Below are positions 17,438-25,609 of a stretch of 64,000 nt of DNA, piece after piece (the stretch's first letter is position 1; each line of letters starts with the position of its first letter). Both the position numbers and the translations under genes were made by a program. This DNA comes from Kibdelosporangium aridum. Lineage in GTDB: Bacteria; Actinomycetota; Actinomycetes; Mycobacteriales; Pseudonocardiaceae. The stretch covers positions 1 through 64,000 of the forward strand of contig NZ_FWXV01000015.1 of assembly GCF_900176515.1 (NCBI RefSeq). Reading direction: 5' to 3'. Under the pieces are notes generated by a model. That model was not told the origin of the DNA. It saw only the letters and a list, made by a program, of their open reading frames with translations, and ran no database searches.

Positions 17438-19381
17438 TCACGATCGCACGAGCTGCCGTTCGAGCCGGCCCATGTAGTAGATGATTTCCTCGTGGTTGGT
17501 CGACGGCAGGAAGCGGTCGGCACCGACCTTGTAGTAGATGGAACTCACGGTTTCGGTGAGCAGGTGCTCATACGGTTCCTCCCGCCGCAACGCGAGAGTC
17601 AGCGCCGGTACGTCGTAGCCCTTCCAGACGTCCCGCCACACGTGGTACATGTCGCCGTCGATCTCCACCTGTGGCAGGTTTTCGTTGGCGTACCGGACAG
17701 ACGGGTCGTTGCCTGGCAAGGTGTACGCGGGCAGCGTCAGCAGATCGTACTCGAACACGCTGTCCAAAAGCGACCGAAGGTCCTTGGGAACGAGCGGTAT
17801 GACCGACTCGTTCCACCACCGCCGCAACATGTCCTTGGCTTCGTCGGTGCCATAGATCCGGGTGAGAACCGGGGCGAGCACGTCCGAGTCGGTGAACGAA
17901 TTGACCATGCCGTTGCGGAACGGCTCCACACCCGGGTGCATGTCGTTCTCGAACCAGTCCATCAAGGACCGGATCAACTGGGACTGCGTGATCCCGGCCA
18001 AGGTCCGCAACGGGTGCCAGATGTTGCGGAAGACCGGGTTCTCGGCGACCAGCCGGGACACGAAGATGAACCGGTGCATGTACCGGTTGTCCCGGGTGGA
18101 CATGGTGTCGTGGGACAGCAGGTACTCGAAGTCGTCGGTGTTGCCGCGCACAGTCACCAGGCCGAACCGGTCCCTGTCGGTGTGGTACGTGGTGTTCGGC
18201 AGGATCAGCATCGGGTACACCGCGACCCGCGAGACGTGCGCGGCCAGCCGGTCGTAGCCCTTCATGAAGGTCTCGATGGTCTCGCCCGGCGCGCCCCAGA
18301 TCAGCTCGGCGTAGCAGTCAAGGCCTTCCTTGCCCAGCCACTCCGCGAGGCTCTCCCAGTCGTTGACCTTCATGTTGCGCCGGCTCATCAGATCGAGCGT
18401 GTTGTCGTCCAACGACTGCAACGCCAGGGTGAACGAGCTGTGCAGGCCCGCTTCCTTCATCAACTTGACGATCTTGTAGAACACCGCGGACTTGTTCTTC
18501 GCCCACGACGTCTCGATCGTCTTGGGATAGCCGTACTTCTGCTTCATCGCGATGACGTCCTCGACGAACTCGAGGTCGATCGGCATCATCCCGAAGTTCG
18601 CGTCGCACAGCACCAAGGTGTGCACTTTGTGTTTGGCGAAGAGCTCGATCTCCTCGCGTAACCGCTCGCGGGAGAAGGCCCGCACACGCTGGCCGACGGC
18701 GCCGCCCCAGTAACAGAACGAGCACTTGTACGGACAGCCGCGGTTGGTCTCCATCAACGCGACGTCGTACGGGAATTCGCCGTCCTTGTTGGTCAACGGG
18801 ATGGCGCCGGTGAGGAACGGCGAGGCGATCTCGTCGAGGTTCTCGATCCGCAGACGGTCCTTTGTGGTCACCACTTGGCCGCTCTCGTCGACGAACGAGA
18901 TTCCCTCGATGTCGTGCAGGCAACGCAACTGCACCTCGTCCAGACGCGCACGCAGCAGGTCGCGGAAGACGAACTCACCCTCGCCGTTGACCACGACGTC
19001 GACGTACGGATGTGCGCCGAACACACGGGTGGCCTGCTGCGAGACGTGGTTGCCGCCGAAGATCGCCCAGCCGTCCGGGTTGATCTGCTTGAACGTCTCG
19101 GCCAGCGCGGCGAACTCCTGGTAGTTCCAGCCGAGTACGGAGAACGCCATGACATCCGGTGCGCCGTCGGTGAAAAGCTGGTTGGCCATACCGAAGAGCG
19201 TGCCGCCGCCGTCGAAGTTGTGGATCTGGATGTCCATTTCGGCCGCGATGCGTTCGTCCTGCAGCGCTGTCGCCTTGAGGTAGCCGGAAGCCAGTGGCAT
19301 CGACTCGAGCGACATGGCCCAGACACCCTGTTGCACCAGCCAGACCTTCAGCGGCCGGCTATTCGGTGGCCGATCTACCAT
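17438..19381 (-). CDS. B12-binding-domain radical SAM enzyme
   Basis: A 647-residue protein with an N-terminal Rossmann-like cobalamin-binding domain (about 10-150, FGGNHVSQQATRVFG, VVNGEGE; no DxHxxG motif, as in other class B enzymes). The radical SAM domain has the [4Fe-4S] motif C216-x3-C220-x2-C223 (GCPYKCSFCYWG). The C-terminal part (about 420-647) is unassigned. Known members include methyltransferases acting on unactivated carbon or phosphorus and some ring-rearranging enzymes. In this cluster C-methylation or a skeletal rearrangement of the terpenoid is plausible, but the reaction cannot be predicted. Codon 241 is TTA. It sits between a P450 and the polyprenyl synthase in one minus-strand operon. 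Confidence 0.87.
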   Translation of the reverse strand: MVDRPPNSRPLKVWLVQQGVWAMSLESMPLASGYLKATALQDERIAAEMDIQIHNFDGGGTLFGMANQLFTDGAPDVMAFSVLGWNYQEFAALAETFKQINPDGWAIFGGNHVSQQATRVFGAHPYVDVVVNGEGEFVFRDLLRARLDEVQLRCLHDIEGISFVDESGQVVTTKDRLRIENLDEIASPFLTGAIPLTNKDGEFPYDVALMETNRGCPYKCSFCYWGGAVGQRVRAFSRERLREEIELFAKHKVHTLVLCDANFGMMPIDLEFVEDVIAMKQKYGYPKTIETSWAKNKSAVFYKIVKLMKEAGLHSSFTLALQSLDDNTLDLMSRRNMKVNDWESLAEWLGKEGLDCYAELIWGAPGETIETFMKGYDRLAAHVSRVAVYPMLILPNTTYHTDRDRFGLVTVRGNTDDFEYLLSHDTMSTRDNRYMHRFIFVSRLVAENPVFRNIWHPLRTLAGITQSQLIRSLMDWFENDMHPGVEPFRNGMVNSFTDSDVLAPVLTRIYGTDEAKDMLRRWWNESVIPLVPKDLRSLLDSVFEYDLLTLPAYTLPGNDPSVRYANENLPQVEIDGDMYHVWRDVWKGYDVPALTLALRREEPYEHLLTETVSSIYYKVGADRFLPSTNHEEIIYYMGRLERQLVRS

Positions 19382-19402
19382 TCGGGAGTCCCCTTTAAAA
19401 GA

Positions 19403-20566
19403 TCACCACGTGACGATCAGTTCGGATGGCCCGTTGTCCAGCGGCAGACCGGTCCACGGAACCTCGTCCAGCGGAACGGTCAGCGCGAGAGTGGGCAGCT
19501 GATTGGCCAGCGCGCGGATCGCGGCCGTGACGGTCAACCTGGCGATGGCCGCTCCGACACACCGGTGCGGGCCGTAGCCGAACCGCATGTGCGGGTTGGG
19601 CGACCTGGCCGGGTCGAACTTGTCCGGGTCGCTGAACAGCGCCGGGTCCCGGTTGACGCCTTCCAGCCGGACGATGACCATGTCGCCTTCGGCGATGTGG
19701 TGCCCGGCGATCTCGACATCCGCGCGGGCGTACCGCGGGAAGGTCTCGCCGCTGATCCCGGCCTGGTGGCGGAAGATCTCCTCGACGGCGAGTTCGAGCT
19801 TGTGCTCGTCGGTCAGGCCGGCGAGTCCACCGCCCATCTCGATCAGCTTCATCACGCCGATGGTGATCGCGTTGACCGTCGTCAGCTGACCGCCGGTGAG
19901 CAGGCCCGCGGCCGTCTTCAGCAGTTCCGTGTCGTTGAGCCTGCCGTCCTCGGAGTCCCGGACCGCGACCAGTGTGCTGAGCAAGTCGTCCTGCGGCTGT
20001 TCGCGCTTGGACTGGACGAGCGCGGAGAGGAACTCAAGCAGTTCGGCCCAGCCCTGCGCCAAGCCTTGTTCCTCGTCGATGATCACGACGGACACCGCGA
20101 TGGCCCACTTGTAGAACCGCTCGCGGTCCTCCACCGGCACCCCGAGCATCTGGGTGATCACCCCGAGGACCATCGGGTGTGCCACCAGTTCCATCAGGTT
20201 GGCTGGCGGGCCTGCCGCCCGCATCTCCTCGACGAGTTCTTCGGCGATGCGGTCGACCTTCGGCTTCAGGGAGTTCATCATCCGCGCACTGAAGCCGTGC
20301 GCCATCACGCGGCGGAGCCTGGCGTGGTTCTCGCCGTCGTTGAGCAGTGACTCCACGTCTGGCGGGTCGCCCTCGCGCGTGATGGCGAACCGGCGGTCGG
20401 ACAGGACGCTCTGCGCTTCCTTCGGTCCGATGATCAGCCACGCCGGTGTGCCTGCGCCAGTCTGCGTGCGGATCACCGGCGAGTCCTTGCGCAGGTCCGC
20501 GTACGCGGGTGGTGGTTCGAGCGGGGAAGGCCGGTCGTACGGCAGCTCGAAGTTCAGTAGTTCCAT
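19403..20566 (-). CDS. Cytochrome P450 with unusual I-helix
   Basis: A 387-residue P450 with ExxR as EIFR and the heme loop FGYGPHRCVGAAIARL. The oxygen-activation motif, normally AG-x-(D/E)-TT, reads GGQLTT: the acidic residue is Leu and the first Ala is Gly, while the Thr pair is kept. Start ATG 20566 follows GAGGAG at good distance; a TTG five codons earlier is less likely. It begins 12 bases after the alpha/beta hydrolase stop. It probably oxidises the terpenoid scaffold; the missing acid may mean a changed proton-delivery route. Confidence 0.88.
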   Translation of the reverse strand: MELLNFELPYDRPSPLEPPPAYADLRKDSPVIRTQTGAGTPAWLIIGPKEAQSVLSDRRFAITREGDPPDVESLLNDGENHARLRRVMAHGFSARMMNSLKPKVDRIAEELVEEMRAAGPPANLMELVAHPMVLGVITQMLGVPVEDRERFYKWAIAVSVVIIDEEQGLAQGWAELLEFLSALVQSKREQPQDDLLSTLVAVRDSEDGRLNDTELLKTAAGLLTGGQLTTVNAITIGVMKLIEMGGGLAGLTDEHKLELAVEEIFRHQAGISGETFPRYARADVEIAGHHIAEGDMVIVRLEGVNRDPALFSDPDKFDPARSPNPHMRFGYGPHRCVGAAIARLTVTAAIRALANQLPTLALTVPLDEVPWTGLPLDNGPSELIVTW

Positions 20567-20577
20567 GATCTCCTCAA

Positions 20578-21387
20578 TCAACCCCGGCCGGACAGGCCGT
20601 CGAGAAACTGCCGTACCGCGGCCGTGAACCGGTCCGGGTCCTCCATGTTGACCATGTGCCCCACCCCTGCGAACACGTCGAGCTTCGCATTGGGCACAGT
20701 GGACACGATCCGGTCGAGCATGTCCCGTACGTCAGTGCACTCCAGCTCGCCGACGATGCCGAGCAGCGGAACGTCGATATCGGACAGACGGTTCCAGGTG
20801 TCCGCCGCTTTGCCTGGCATCACGGGGTTCGGTCGTGCGTGGTGGGTCGCGGTGTGCACCGCCATCTCGCGGCACCGCTCACGGACCTTCGGATCGACCT
20901 CGTGCGGCTCGCGCCGCGGCCCGTCCACCCACATCCGCAGGAACATCTCGATGTACCCGTCGGTGTCCTGGTTGAACGCGTACTCCATCTGGCGCTGCAG
21001 CGATCCCACGATGAAATCGCTCTGCCAGTACTGCTCGGACGTGCCGCACCCGCTGAGCACGAGTCCGGCGACCCGCTCGGGGTGGTCCAGTGCGGTGTCG
21101 AGCGCGCTCGTGCCGCCCATCGCCTGTCCCACAAGGTAAGCGGACTCCAGGCCGAGGTGGTCGAGCAGGACGGTCACGTCCTCGCCGCGCAGGTACTCAG
21201 TCGTCGGCGTCGACGATTCGCCGTGCCCGCGAGCGTCCACATTGAGCACTCGGTACCCGTCGAAAGCATGCAGCTGCTGGTCCCACACGCGACGGTTGAG
21301 CGTGCCGTCGTGCAAGAAGACGACCGGAGGCCCATCGCCTATGTCGTCATAGGCCAGGTGGCCGTCCGAGAATGGCGCCTTGTTCAT
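20578..21387 (-). CDS. Alpha/beta-hydrolase fold protein lacking the nucleophile
   Basis: A 269-residue alpha/beta-hydrolase. The oxyanion strand (PPVVFLHDGTLN), DARGHGES, the acid-bearing strand (LLGIVGELECTD) and the His loop (GVGHMVNMEDP) are all normal. The nucleophile elbow reads G-Q-A89-M-G-G instead of G-x-S-x-G; the codon is GCG at 21121-21123, so the Ser (or Cys/Asp) is absent. Ordinary ester hydrolysis is therefore unlikely. It could act as a non-hydrolytic enzyme (cyclase, dehydratase or isomerase), a chaperone, or be inactive. It overlaps the acyl-CoA dehydrogenase-like stop (ATGA) and is part of the cluster operon. Confidence 0.85.
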   Translation of the reverse strand: MNKAPFSDGHLAYDDIGDGPPVVFLHDGTLNRRVWDQQLHAFDGYRVLNVDARGHGESSTPTTEYLRGEDVTVLLDHLGLESAYLVGQAMGGTSALDTALDHPERVAGLVLSGCGTSEQYWQSDFIVGSLQRQMEYAFNQDTDGYIEMFLRMWVDGPRREPHEVDPKVRERCREMAVHTATHHARPNPVMPGKAADTWNRLSDIDVPLLGIVGELECTDVRDMLDRIVSTVPNAKLDVFAGVGHMVNMEDPDRFTAAVRQFLDGLSGRG

Positions 21388-22418
21388 CCCGCCGACCCCG
21401 CAGCGGCCAGCTTTTCCAGCAGTGCCGATTTCACCGCGGGCCTGCTGGCAACCACGAGAGTGAACAGCGATTCACGGGCAAGGCGCTGCGCGTCATGGCT
21501 TTGCAGCAACGCACGACCGCCTGCGGCGACAACGAAAGCGTTGCACGCCTGTACCGCCAAGGCCGAAGTCTCCGCGCGGAAGTGGGGCAGGCTGGACATG
21601 TCCTGCAGTGCGTCGTCGAACCGTGTCCGCAGTTCGGCCGCGGCCGCCCGGAACGCCTCGGCCATCTCCGGCTGCCCGGCCGAATCCAAGCCGGCCGCCG
21701 CCCGTTGGATGAGACCGAACGCGAGGCAGCTGTCGACTCGCAGGCCGATGGCAAGACCGCCGATGTACGCCTCGCGATTGGCGCGAGTGGTCACCATTTC
21801 GTCGGCGAGGAACAACTCGTCGAAGACCAGCCGGACGGTGTTGCTTGCCTGTGCCGCGACCAGATCCAGCGGCTGGACCTTCGAAATCCCCTTGCCCGCA
21901 CGGGCTTCGATGAGTCCGCTGACGACATCGCCGCTCGCCGCGTCGTAAGCCGAGACGTGCAGGACGTCCACAATGCCCCAGCCGCTGACGAACGTCACGT
22001 CACCGGACAGCGACCAGCCGCCAGTGGTCCGGGTCGCGTTCACCCGCGGCGGGTCCGGTATGACGCCGGAGAAGGCGCCGCCGCCGCGCAACTGCCCGCT
22101 CGCCGCCCGACGCAGGTACTTGTCCCGCAGCTCCACGTTCGGCGTCGTCGCCAGGCTCATCACCACGCCGTGGTGCTGCAGCCAGGTGAAGGTGGTGGTC
22201 AGGCACGCGCTCGCCAGCGTCTCGATGACCTGCAGGAAGCCGGCGAAGTCACCGCCGGGGCCGCCGAACTCGACCGGCGCCACCAGACCGAAGAACCCGT
22301 CCTCGGCCAGCCGCTGGAAATGACTGTCCGGGATCCGCCCGGTGCGGTCCACCTCGCTGGCGGCGGGCAGCAAGACCTCGTCGGCGACCTTGAGTGCCTT
22401 CTGGAGCATTTCGGTCAT
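21384..22418 (-). CDS. Acyl-CoA dehydrogenase-like flavoprotein
   Basis: A 344-residue protein with the acyl-CoA dehydrogenase fold: N-terminal helices with DSHFQRLAEDGFFGL, a middle domain with FSGVIPDPPRVNATRTTGGWSLSGDVTFVSGWG, and a C-terminal helical domain with FDELFLADEMVTTRANREA. It is a little shorter than typical dehydrogenases (about 380) and resembles the family that includes flavin-dependent hydroxylases and amine-oxidising enzymes. The usual catalytic Glu was not located with certainty. A desaturation or hydroxylation in the terpenoid pathway is likely. ATG 22418 was chosen over the longer frame because it follows GGGGATG and leaves the methyltransferase stop free. Confidence 0.8.
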   Translation of the reverse strand: MTEMLQKALKVADEVLLPAASEVDRTGRIPDSHFQRLAEDGFFGLVAPVEFGGPGGDFAGFLQVIETLASACLTTTFTWLQHHGVVMSLATTPNVELRDKYLRRAASGQLRGGGAFSGVIPDPPRVNATRTTGGWSLSGDVTFVSGWGIVDVLHVSAYDAASGDVVSGLIEARAGKGISKVQPLDLVAAQASNTVRLVFDELFLADEMVTTRANREAYIGGLAIGLRVDSCLAFGLIQRAAAGLDSAGQPEMAEAFRAAAAELRTRFDDALQDMSSLPHFRAETSALAVQACNAFVVAAGGRALLQSHDAQRLARESLFTLVVASRPAVKSALLEKLAAAGSAG

Positions 22419-22435
22419 GGCAGAAACATCCCCAT

Positions 22436-23212
22436 TCACTGCGAGTTCAGCGATGACTTCAGCGGTGTCAGCTCGATCAGGTGCAGGTGCCACGCCGCGT
22501 GGCCGTTTCCCGGGTCACCGCCGACCAGATCGGCCGGAAAAGCGTCGGCCAGCGCTTCGGGAATCTCGTCCATCTCGACCTTCTTGAGGATGTTCAGCGT
22601 GTAGCCGGTCTCCTTGGCCAGATCGCCGACCAGGGTCGGATTTCCCAGCGCCTCGCCGAACCAGAGATAGACCTTTCCGCTCGGCGTCAGCAGGTCAAGT
22701 CCGTCCTTGAGGAACGTCCGCAGTTTCGCGAAGTTCGGGTCGAACATCGTCTCGTGCCAGATCGAGTTGTCGACGAATTCCTCCGGCGCGTCGAAGAACG
22801 GCGGGTTCCAATAGATCCCGTCGAATTTCTCACCTGGTTCGACCGCGGAGTAGAGGTCGCTTTCCCGCGCGGTCACCCTGTCCGCGACGCCATGCCGCTT
22901 CGCATTCATCTCGGTGTTCCGGACCGCGTTGGGGTTCAGGTCCAGGCCAAGCACTCGCTTGGTACCGGCGAGTGCGGCGAGCACCGACATGATCCCGGTA
23001 CCGCAGCCCATTTCAAGGAATGCCGACATCTCGCCGAACGGAATCAGGTCGGCGTACAGCTCACCACCCGGGGAATAGGCCGGAGGCCACACGTCGTCCA
23101 GCAGATCCCACTGCCGTCCCAGCAATTCGAACACATCGGACCTGGTGTCGTCGGCGTGGTATCGGTCGATGATGTTCTGACCGATAATGAGTTCGAAGTC
23201 TCGCGCTTCCAT
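22436..23212 (-). CDS. Class I SAM-dependent methyltransferase with NPPF motif
   Basis: A 258-residue methyltransferase. The SAM-binding motif I is FLEMGCGTGIMS, motif II GLDLNPNAV, and it has NPPF near residue 135, as in HemK/PrmA-type enzymes that methylate nitrogen or planar groups. Family alone does not settle the substrate. It is the second gene of the lower cluster block, between the FAD epoxidase and the acyl-CoA dehydrogenase-like gene. Three copies of a 16-17 base direct repeat begin 8 bases upstream of its ATG. Confidence 0.85.
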   Translation of the reverse strand: MEARDFELIIGQNIIDRYHADDTRSDVFELLGRQWDLLDDVWPPAYSPGGELYADLIPFGEMSAFLEMGCGTGIMSVLAALAGTKRVLGLDLNPNAVRNTEMNAKRHGVADRVTARESDLYSAVEPGEKFDGIYWNPPFFDAPEEFVDNSIWHETMFDPNFAKLRTFLKDGLDLLTPSGKVYLWFGEALGNPTLVGDLAKETGYTLNILKKVEMDEIPEALADAFPADLVGGDPGNGHAAWHLHLIELTPLKSSLNSQ

Positions 23213-23219
23213 ACTGTCC

Positions 23220-23268
23220 CGTCTTACTTCGGCACCGTCTTACTTCGGCACTGCCTTCACTTCGGCAT
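23220..23268. repeat. Three tandem direct repeats upstream of the methyltransferase gene
   Basis: Units CGTCTTACTTCGGCAC at 23220-23235 and 23236-23251 are identical, and a third, degenerate unit (TGCCTTCACTTCGGCAT) lies at 23252-23268. They fill the leader directly before the start codon at 23212. Tandem repeats of this sort can be activator-binding sites or slippage-prone leaders. SARP sites usually repeat every 11 or 22 bases, so the 16-base period does not fit them well. Confidence 0.7.
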
Positions 23269-23378
23269 GCGACACCGAGGAATGAGTAGATATCCAGAAG
23301 GAGGCTTTCCCTTGAGTGAAACTCAGTGAAACAGCCTCTCGTGAAATGCGCAACAATCACGCGCGCGAACGGCGTGGG

Positions 23379-24539
23379 TCAGCCGATCGCCGGTGGCGAC
23401 CACTGCACCATCGCGTCCATCGACCGCCGGGAAACCGCTTCGGGCAGGAAACCGCCGAGCCAAATGCCGCTGTTGCGGGCCGCGACGGCTATCGGCGACG
23501 ACAACTCGGCGAACCGGCCCATCCAGCGCGACATCGTGCTCAGCCGGGAAGTCCGCGGCCGCCTGCTCTGATCGTAAGTCGCCAGGCCGGCCTGCAGTTC
23601 CGACCACGACTGCGCCTGCGCGACGGCGTATGCCAGCTCGACGGCGTCTTCCAACGCCAGGTTCGCGGAGCCGACATTCGGCGTCATCGGATGCGCCGCG
23701 TCCCCCACCAGAACCACGCGGTTGTCGTAGAAGCTGTCGATGGGACGCACGAGTTCCTCGATGCGGTCGAAGAACATGTGCTCCCGCGTCGAGCGCTCCA
23801 GCAGCTGGGGAATCGGGTCATGCCAACGCCCGAAAAGCGGCCCAGGGCCGTCCTCGCTGGTACGCCGCCCGCCGAGCTTGGCCAGCGCCGAGAAGTGCAC
23901 TTCGCCGCCTGGCAGCGGAAGGATCGACAGGCGCAGCCCGGATCCCCACGTCTCGGCTGCCACCAAGGTCAGGCCGTCGGCAGGCACCACACACCGCCAG
24001 CTGACCGATCCCGTGCCGCGCAGGCCCGGGTGCTGCGGATGCATCGCCTGCCGGAGGGCAGACCGGACCCCGTCGGCCCCGATGACCAGGTCAGACTCCA
24101 CCTCCGCGCCGTCGACCTTGATCACCGCACGGGCCTTCGCGTCGCCAGCGGCGACCGGTTCCACACGGGCTCCATAGTGGACAGTCCCGGGCGGCAACGC
24201 GTCGGCCAGCGCCTTGACCAGGTCGAGACGTGGCAGCGCACGGATCGACTCGCCGTACCGCTCCTCGATGAACCGCAGGCCACTCCTGGCGATCCATCGG
24301 CCGCCCGGAGCCCGCACCCCGCCTTCGTGCTGGGTCACGGCACGAGCGCGCACCGCGTCACCGACGCCGATCGCATCGAGGGCGAGCATTCCGTTGGGAG
24401 TGATTCCGATTCCGCCGCCGGTCGTGCGCAGATCAGGACTCCGCTCGAAAACCCGGATCGTCCACCCTTGTGCCGACAATGCGACAGCCGTCGCGAGACC
24501 CGCGATTCCGGCGCCTGCGATGTGCGCGGAACGCGTCAT
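23379..24539 (-). CDS. FAD-dependent monooxygenase/epoxidase
   Basis: A 386-residue flavoprotein monooxygenase of the UbiH/squalene-epoxidase type. GAGIAG (residues 9-14) binds the ADP part of FAD, GADGVRS (about 155-161) is the DG motif, and VLVGDAAHPMTPNVGSA (about 280) is the GD motif binding the FAD ribityl. No membrane anchor is seen. In terpenoid clusters such enzymes often epoxidise the terminal double bond before cyclisation, which would fit the squalene-hopene-type cyclase and UbiA-type protein here. A later hydroxylation is the alternative. It diverges from the UbiA gene with only 44 bases between the starts. Confidence 0.86.
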   Translation of the reverse strand: MTRSAHIAGAGIAGLATAVALSAQGWTIRVFERSPDLRTTGGGIGITPNGMLALDAIGVGDAVRARAVTQHEGGVRAPGGRWIARSGLRFIEERYGESIRALPRLDLVKALADALPPGTVHYGARVEPVAAGDAKARAVIKVDGAEVESDLVIGADGVRSALRQAMHPQHPGLRGTGSVSWRCVVPADGLTLVAAETWGSGLRLSILPLPGGEVHFSALAKLGGRRTSEDGPGPLFGRWHDPIPQLLERSTREHMFFDRIEELVRPIDSFYDNRVVLVGDAAHPMTPNVGSANLALEDAVELAYAVAQAQSWSELQAGLATYDQSRRPRTSRLSTMSRWMGRFAELSSPIAVAARNSGIWLGGFLPEAVSRRSMDAMVQWSPPAIG

Positions 24540-24583
24540 GAAAACCCTCCATTCACTCGCACATCCTTGCTACCTTCCGGATT

Positions 24584-25555
24584 ATGCACAGCGCGGCTCC
24601 CATTCGGGTCAAAGTTCTGGCGCACATAGAAGCGTGCCGGCCCGACACAATCTTCTACGCGGGCACCGTCGGTTTGAGCGGGGCGATACTCACCAAGCCC
24701 GGCGCGGCACCCGGCCTGCTGATTCTGGCGTGGCTCGTCCCGACCCTCGCCTGGATCGCATCGCTGTACGGCGGTGACTATTTCGACCGGGAACTCGACG
24801 CACTGACAAAGCCGCATCGGCCGGTTCCGTCCGGCCGGATAAAAGCGGTCACCGCACGCAACATGATGGTTTTCCTCATTGCCTTGAGCGGACTGCTCGC
24901 GGTGCTGGTGAACCCCCTGACCGCTCTGCTCGCGATACCCGCCGCCGTCTTCGGCATCGCCTATGCCAGCTGGCTGAAAGGGCGAGGTCTGTGGGGGAAC
25001 ATCAGCCGTGGCCTGCCGACCGCGATGACGGTTCTCTACGGCTCGATGACCGTGCAGACCCTGCCCGATCCGGCATTGGTTCCACTGGCCCTGATGTTCT
25101 GGATCCACGACTCCGGGTCGAATCTCCTCGGGGCCCTGTGCGACCGGGACAGCGATCGCCAGGGCGGATATTTCACGTATCCCGTCCTCTACGGCGATGA
25201 AGCAACCGCCCGCGGTCTGATCCAGTTCTACGCCGGCTGGGTGGTTCTGGTTCTGGCGTGGCCGGTGTTCTTCAGCGAGCGAGTGGATCTCGTCGCTTAC
25301 TACGGCCTGATCGCCTGCGCCATCGTTCTCGGCTGGATTTCGCTCAGGAGCGTCATCCGGGCGCCGAGGCCCATTGCCAGGGCCGTGGGATTGCGTGCCC
25401 ACGAGATCGTGGTCATCGAACGAATCATCCTGGGCACTTTCCTGATCGCCGCCGCGGGCCGCATCGAACTCGCCGTTGTCATCGGCATTCCGTCGCTGGC
25501 TCTCACCATGCTCGCCCGGCGGTTGATGCGCCGCCGCTACGAGCCCCGCTCCTAG
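24584..25555 (+). CDS. UbiA-family prenyltransferase or terpene cyclase (integral membrane)
   Basis: A 323-residue membrane protein with eight or nine hydrophobic helices. The two Asp-rich motifs of the family are present: D65-x2-D68-x3-D72 (GDYFDRELD, followed by KPHRPVPSGR) and D187-x-D189-x-D191 (CDRDSDRQGG). These bind diphosphate through Mg. UbiA proteins transfer prenyl groups to aromatic or other acceptors, and some actinobacterial members are terpene cyclases. No aromatic precursor pathway is seen nearby, which mildly favours a cyclase or transfer to a non-aromatic acceptor. It is the only plus-strand gene between the two minus-strand cluster blocks. Confidence 0.87.
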   Translation: MHSAAPIRVKVLAHIEACRPDTIFYAGTVGLSGAILTKPGAAPGLLILAWLVPTLAWIASLYGGDYFDRELDALTKPHRPVPSGRIKAVTARNMMVFLIALSGLLAVLVNPLTALLAIPAAVFGIAYASWLKGRGLWGNISRGLPTAMTVLYGSMTVQTLPDPALVPLALMFWIHDSGSNLLGALCDRDSDRQGGYFTYPVLYGDEATARGLIQFYAGWVVLVLAWPVFFSERVDLVAYYGLIACAIVLGWISLRSVIRAPRPIARAVGLRAHEIVVIERIILGTFLIAAAGRIELAVVIGIPSLALTMLARRLMRRRYEPRS

Positions 25556-25609
25556 ATTCCTGCCTGCTCGGTTCCGGATGATCAGAACCGAGCAGGCAGA
25601 ACCGCGTTG

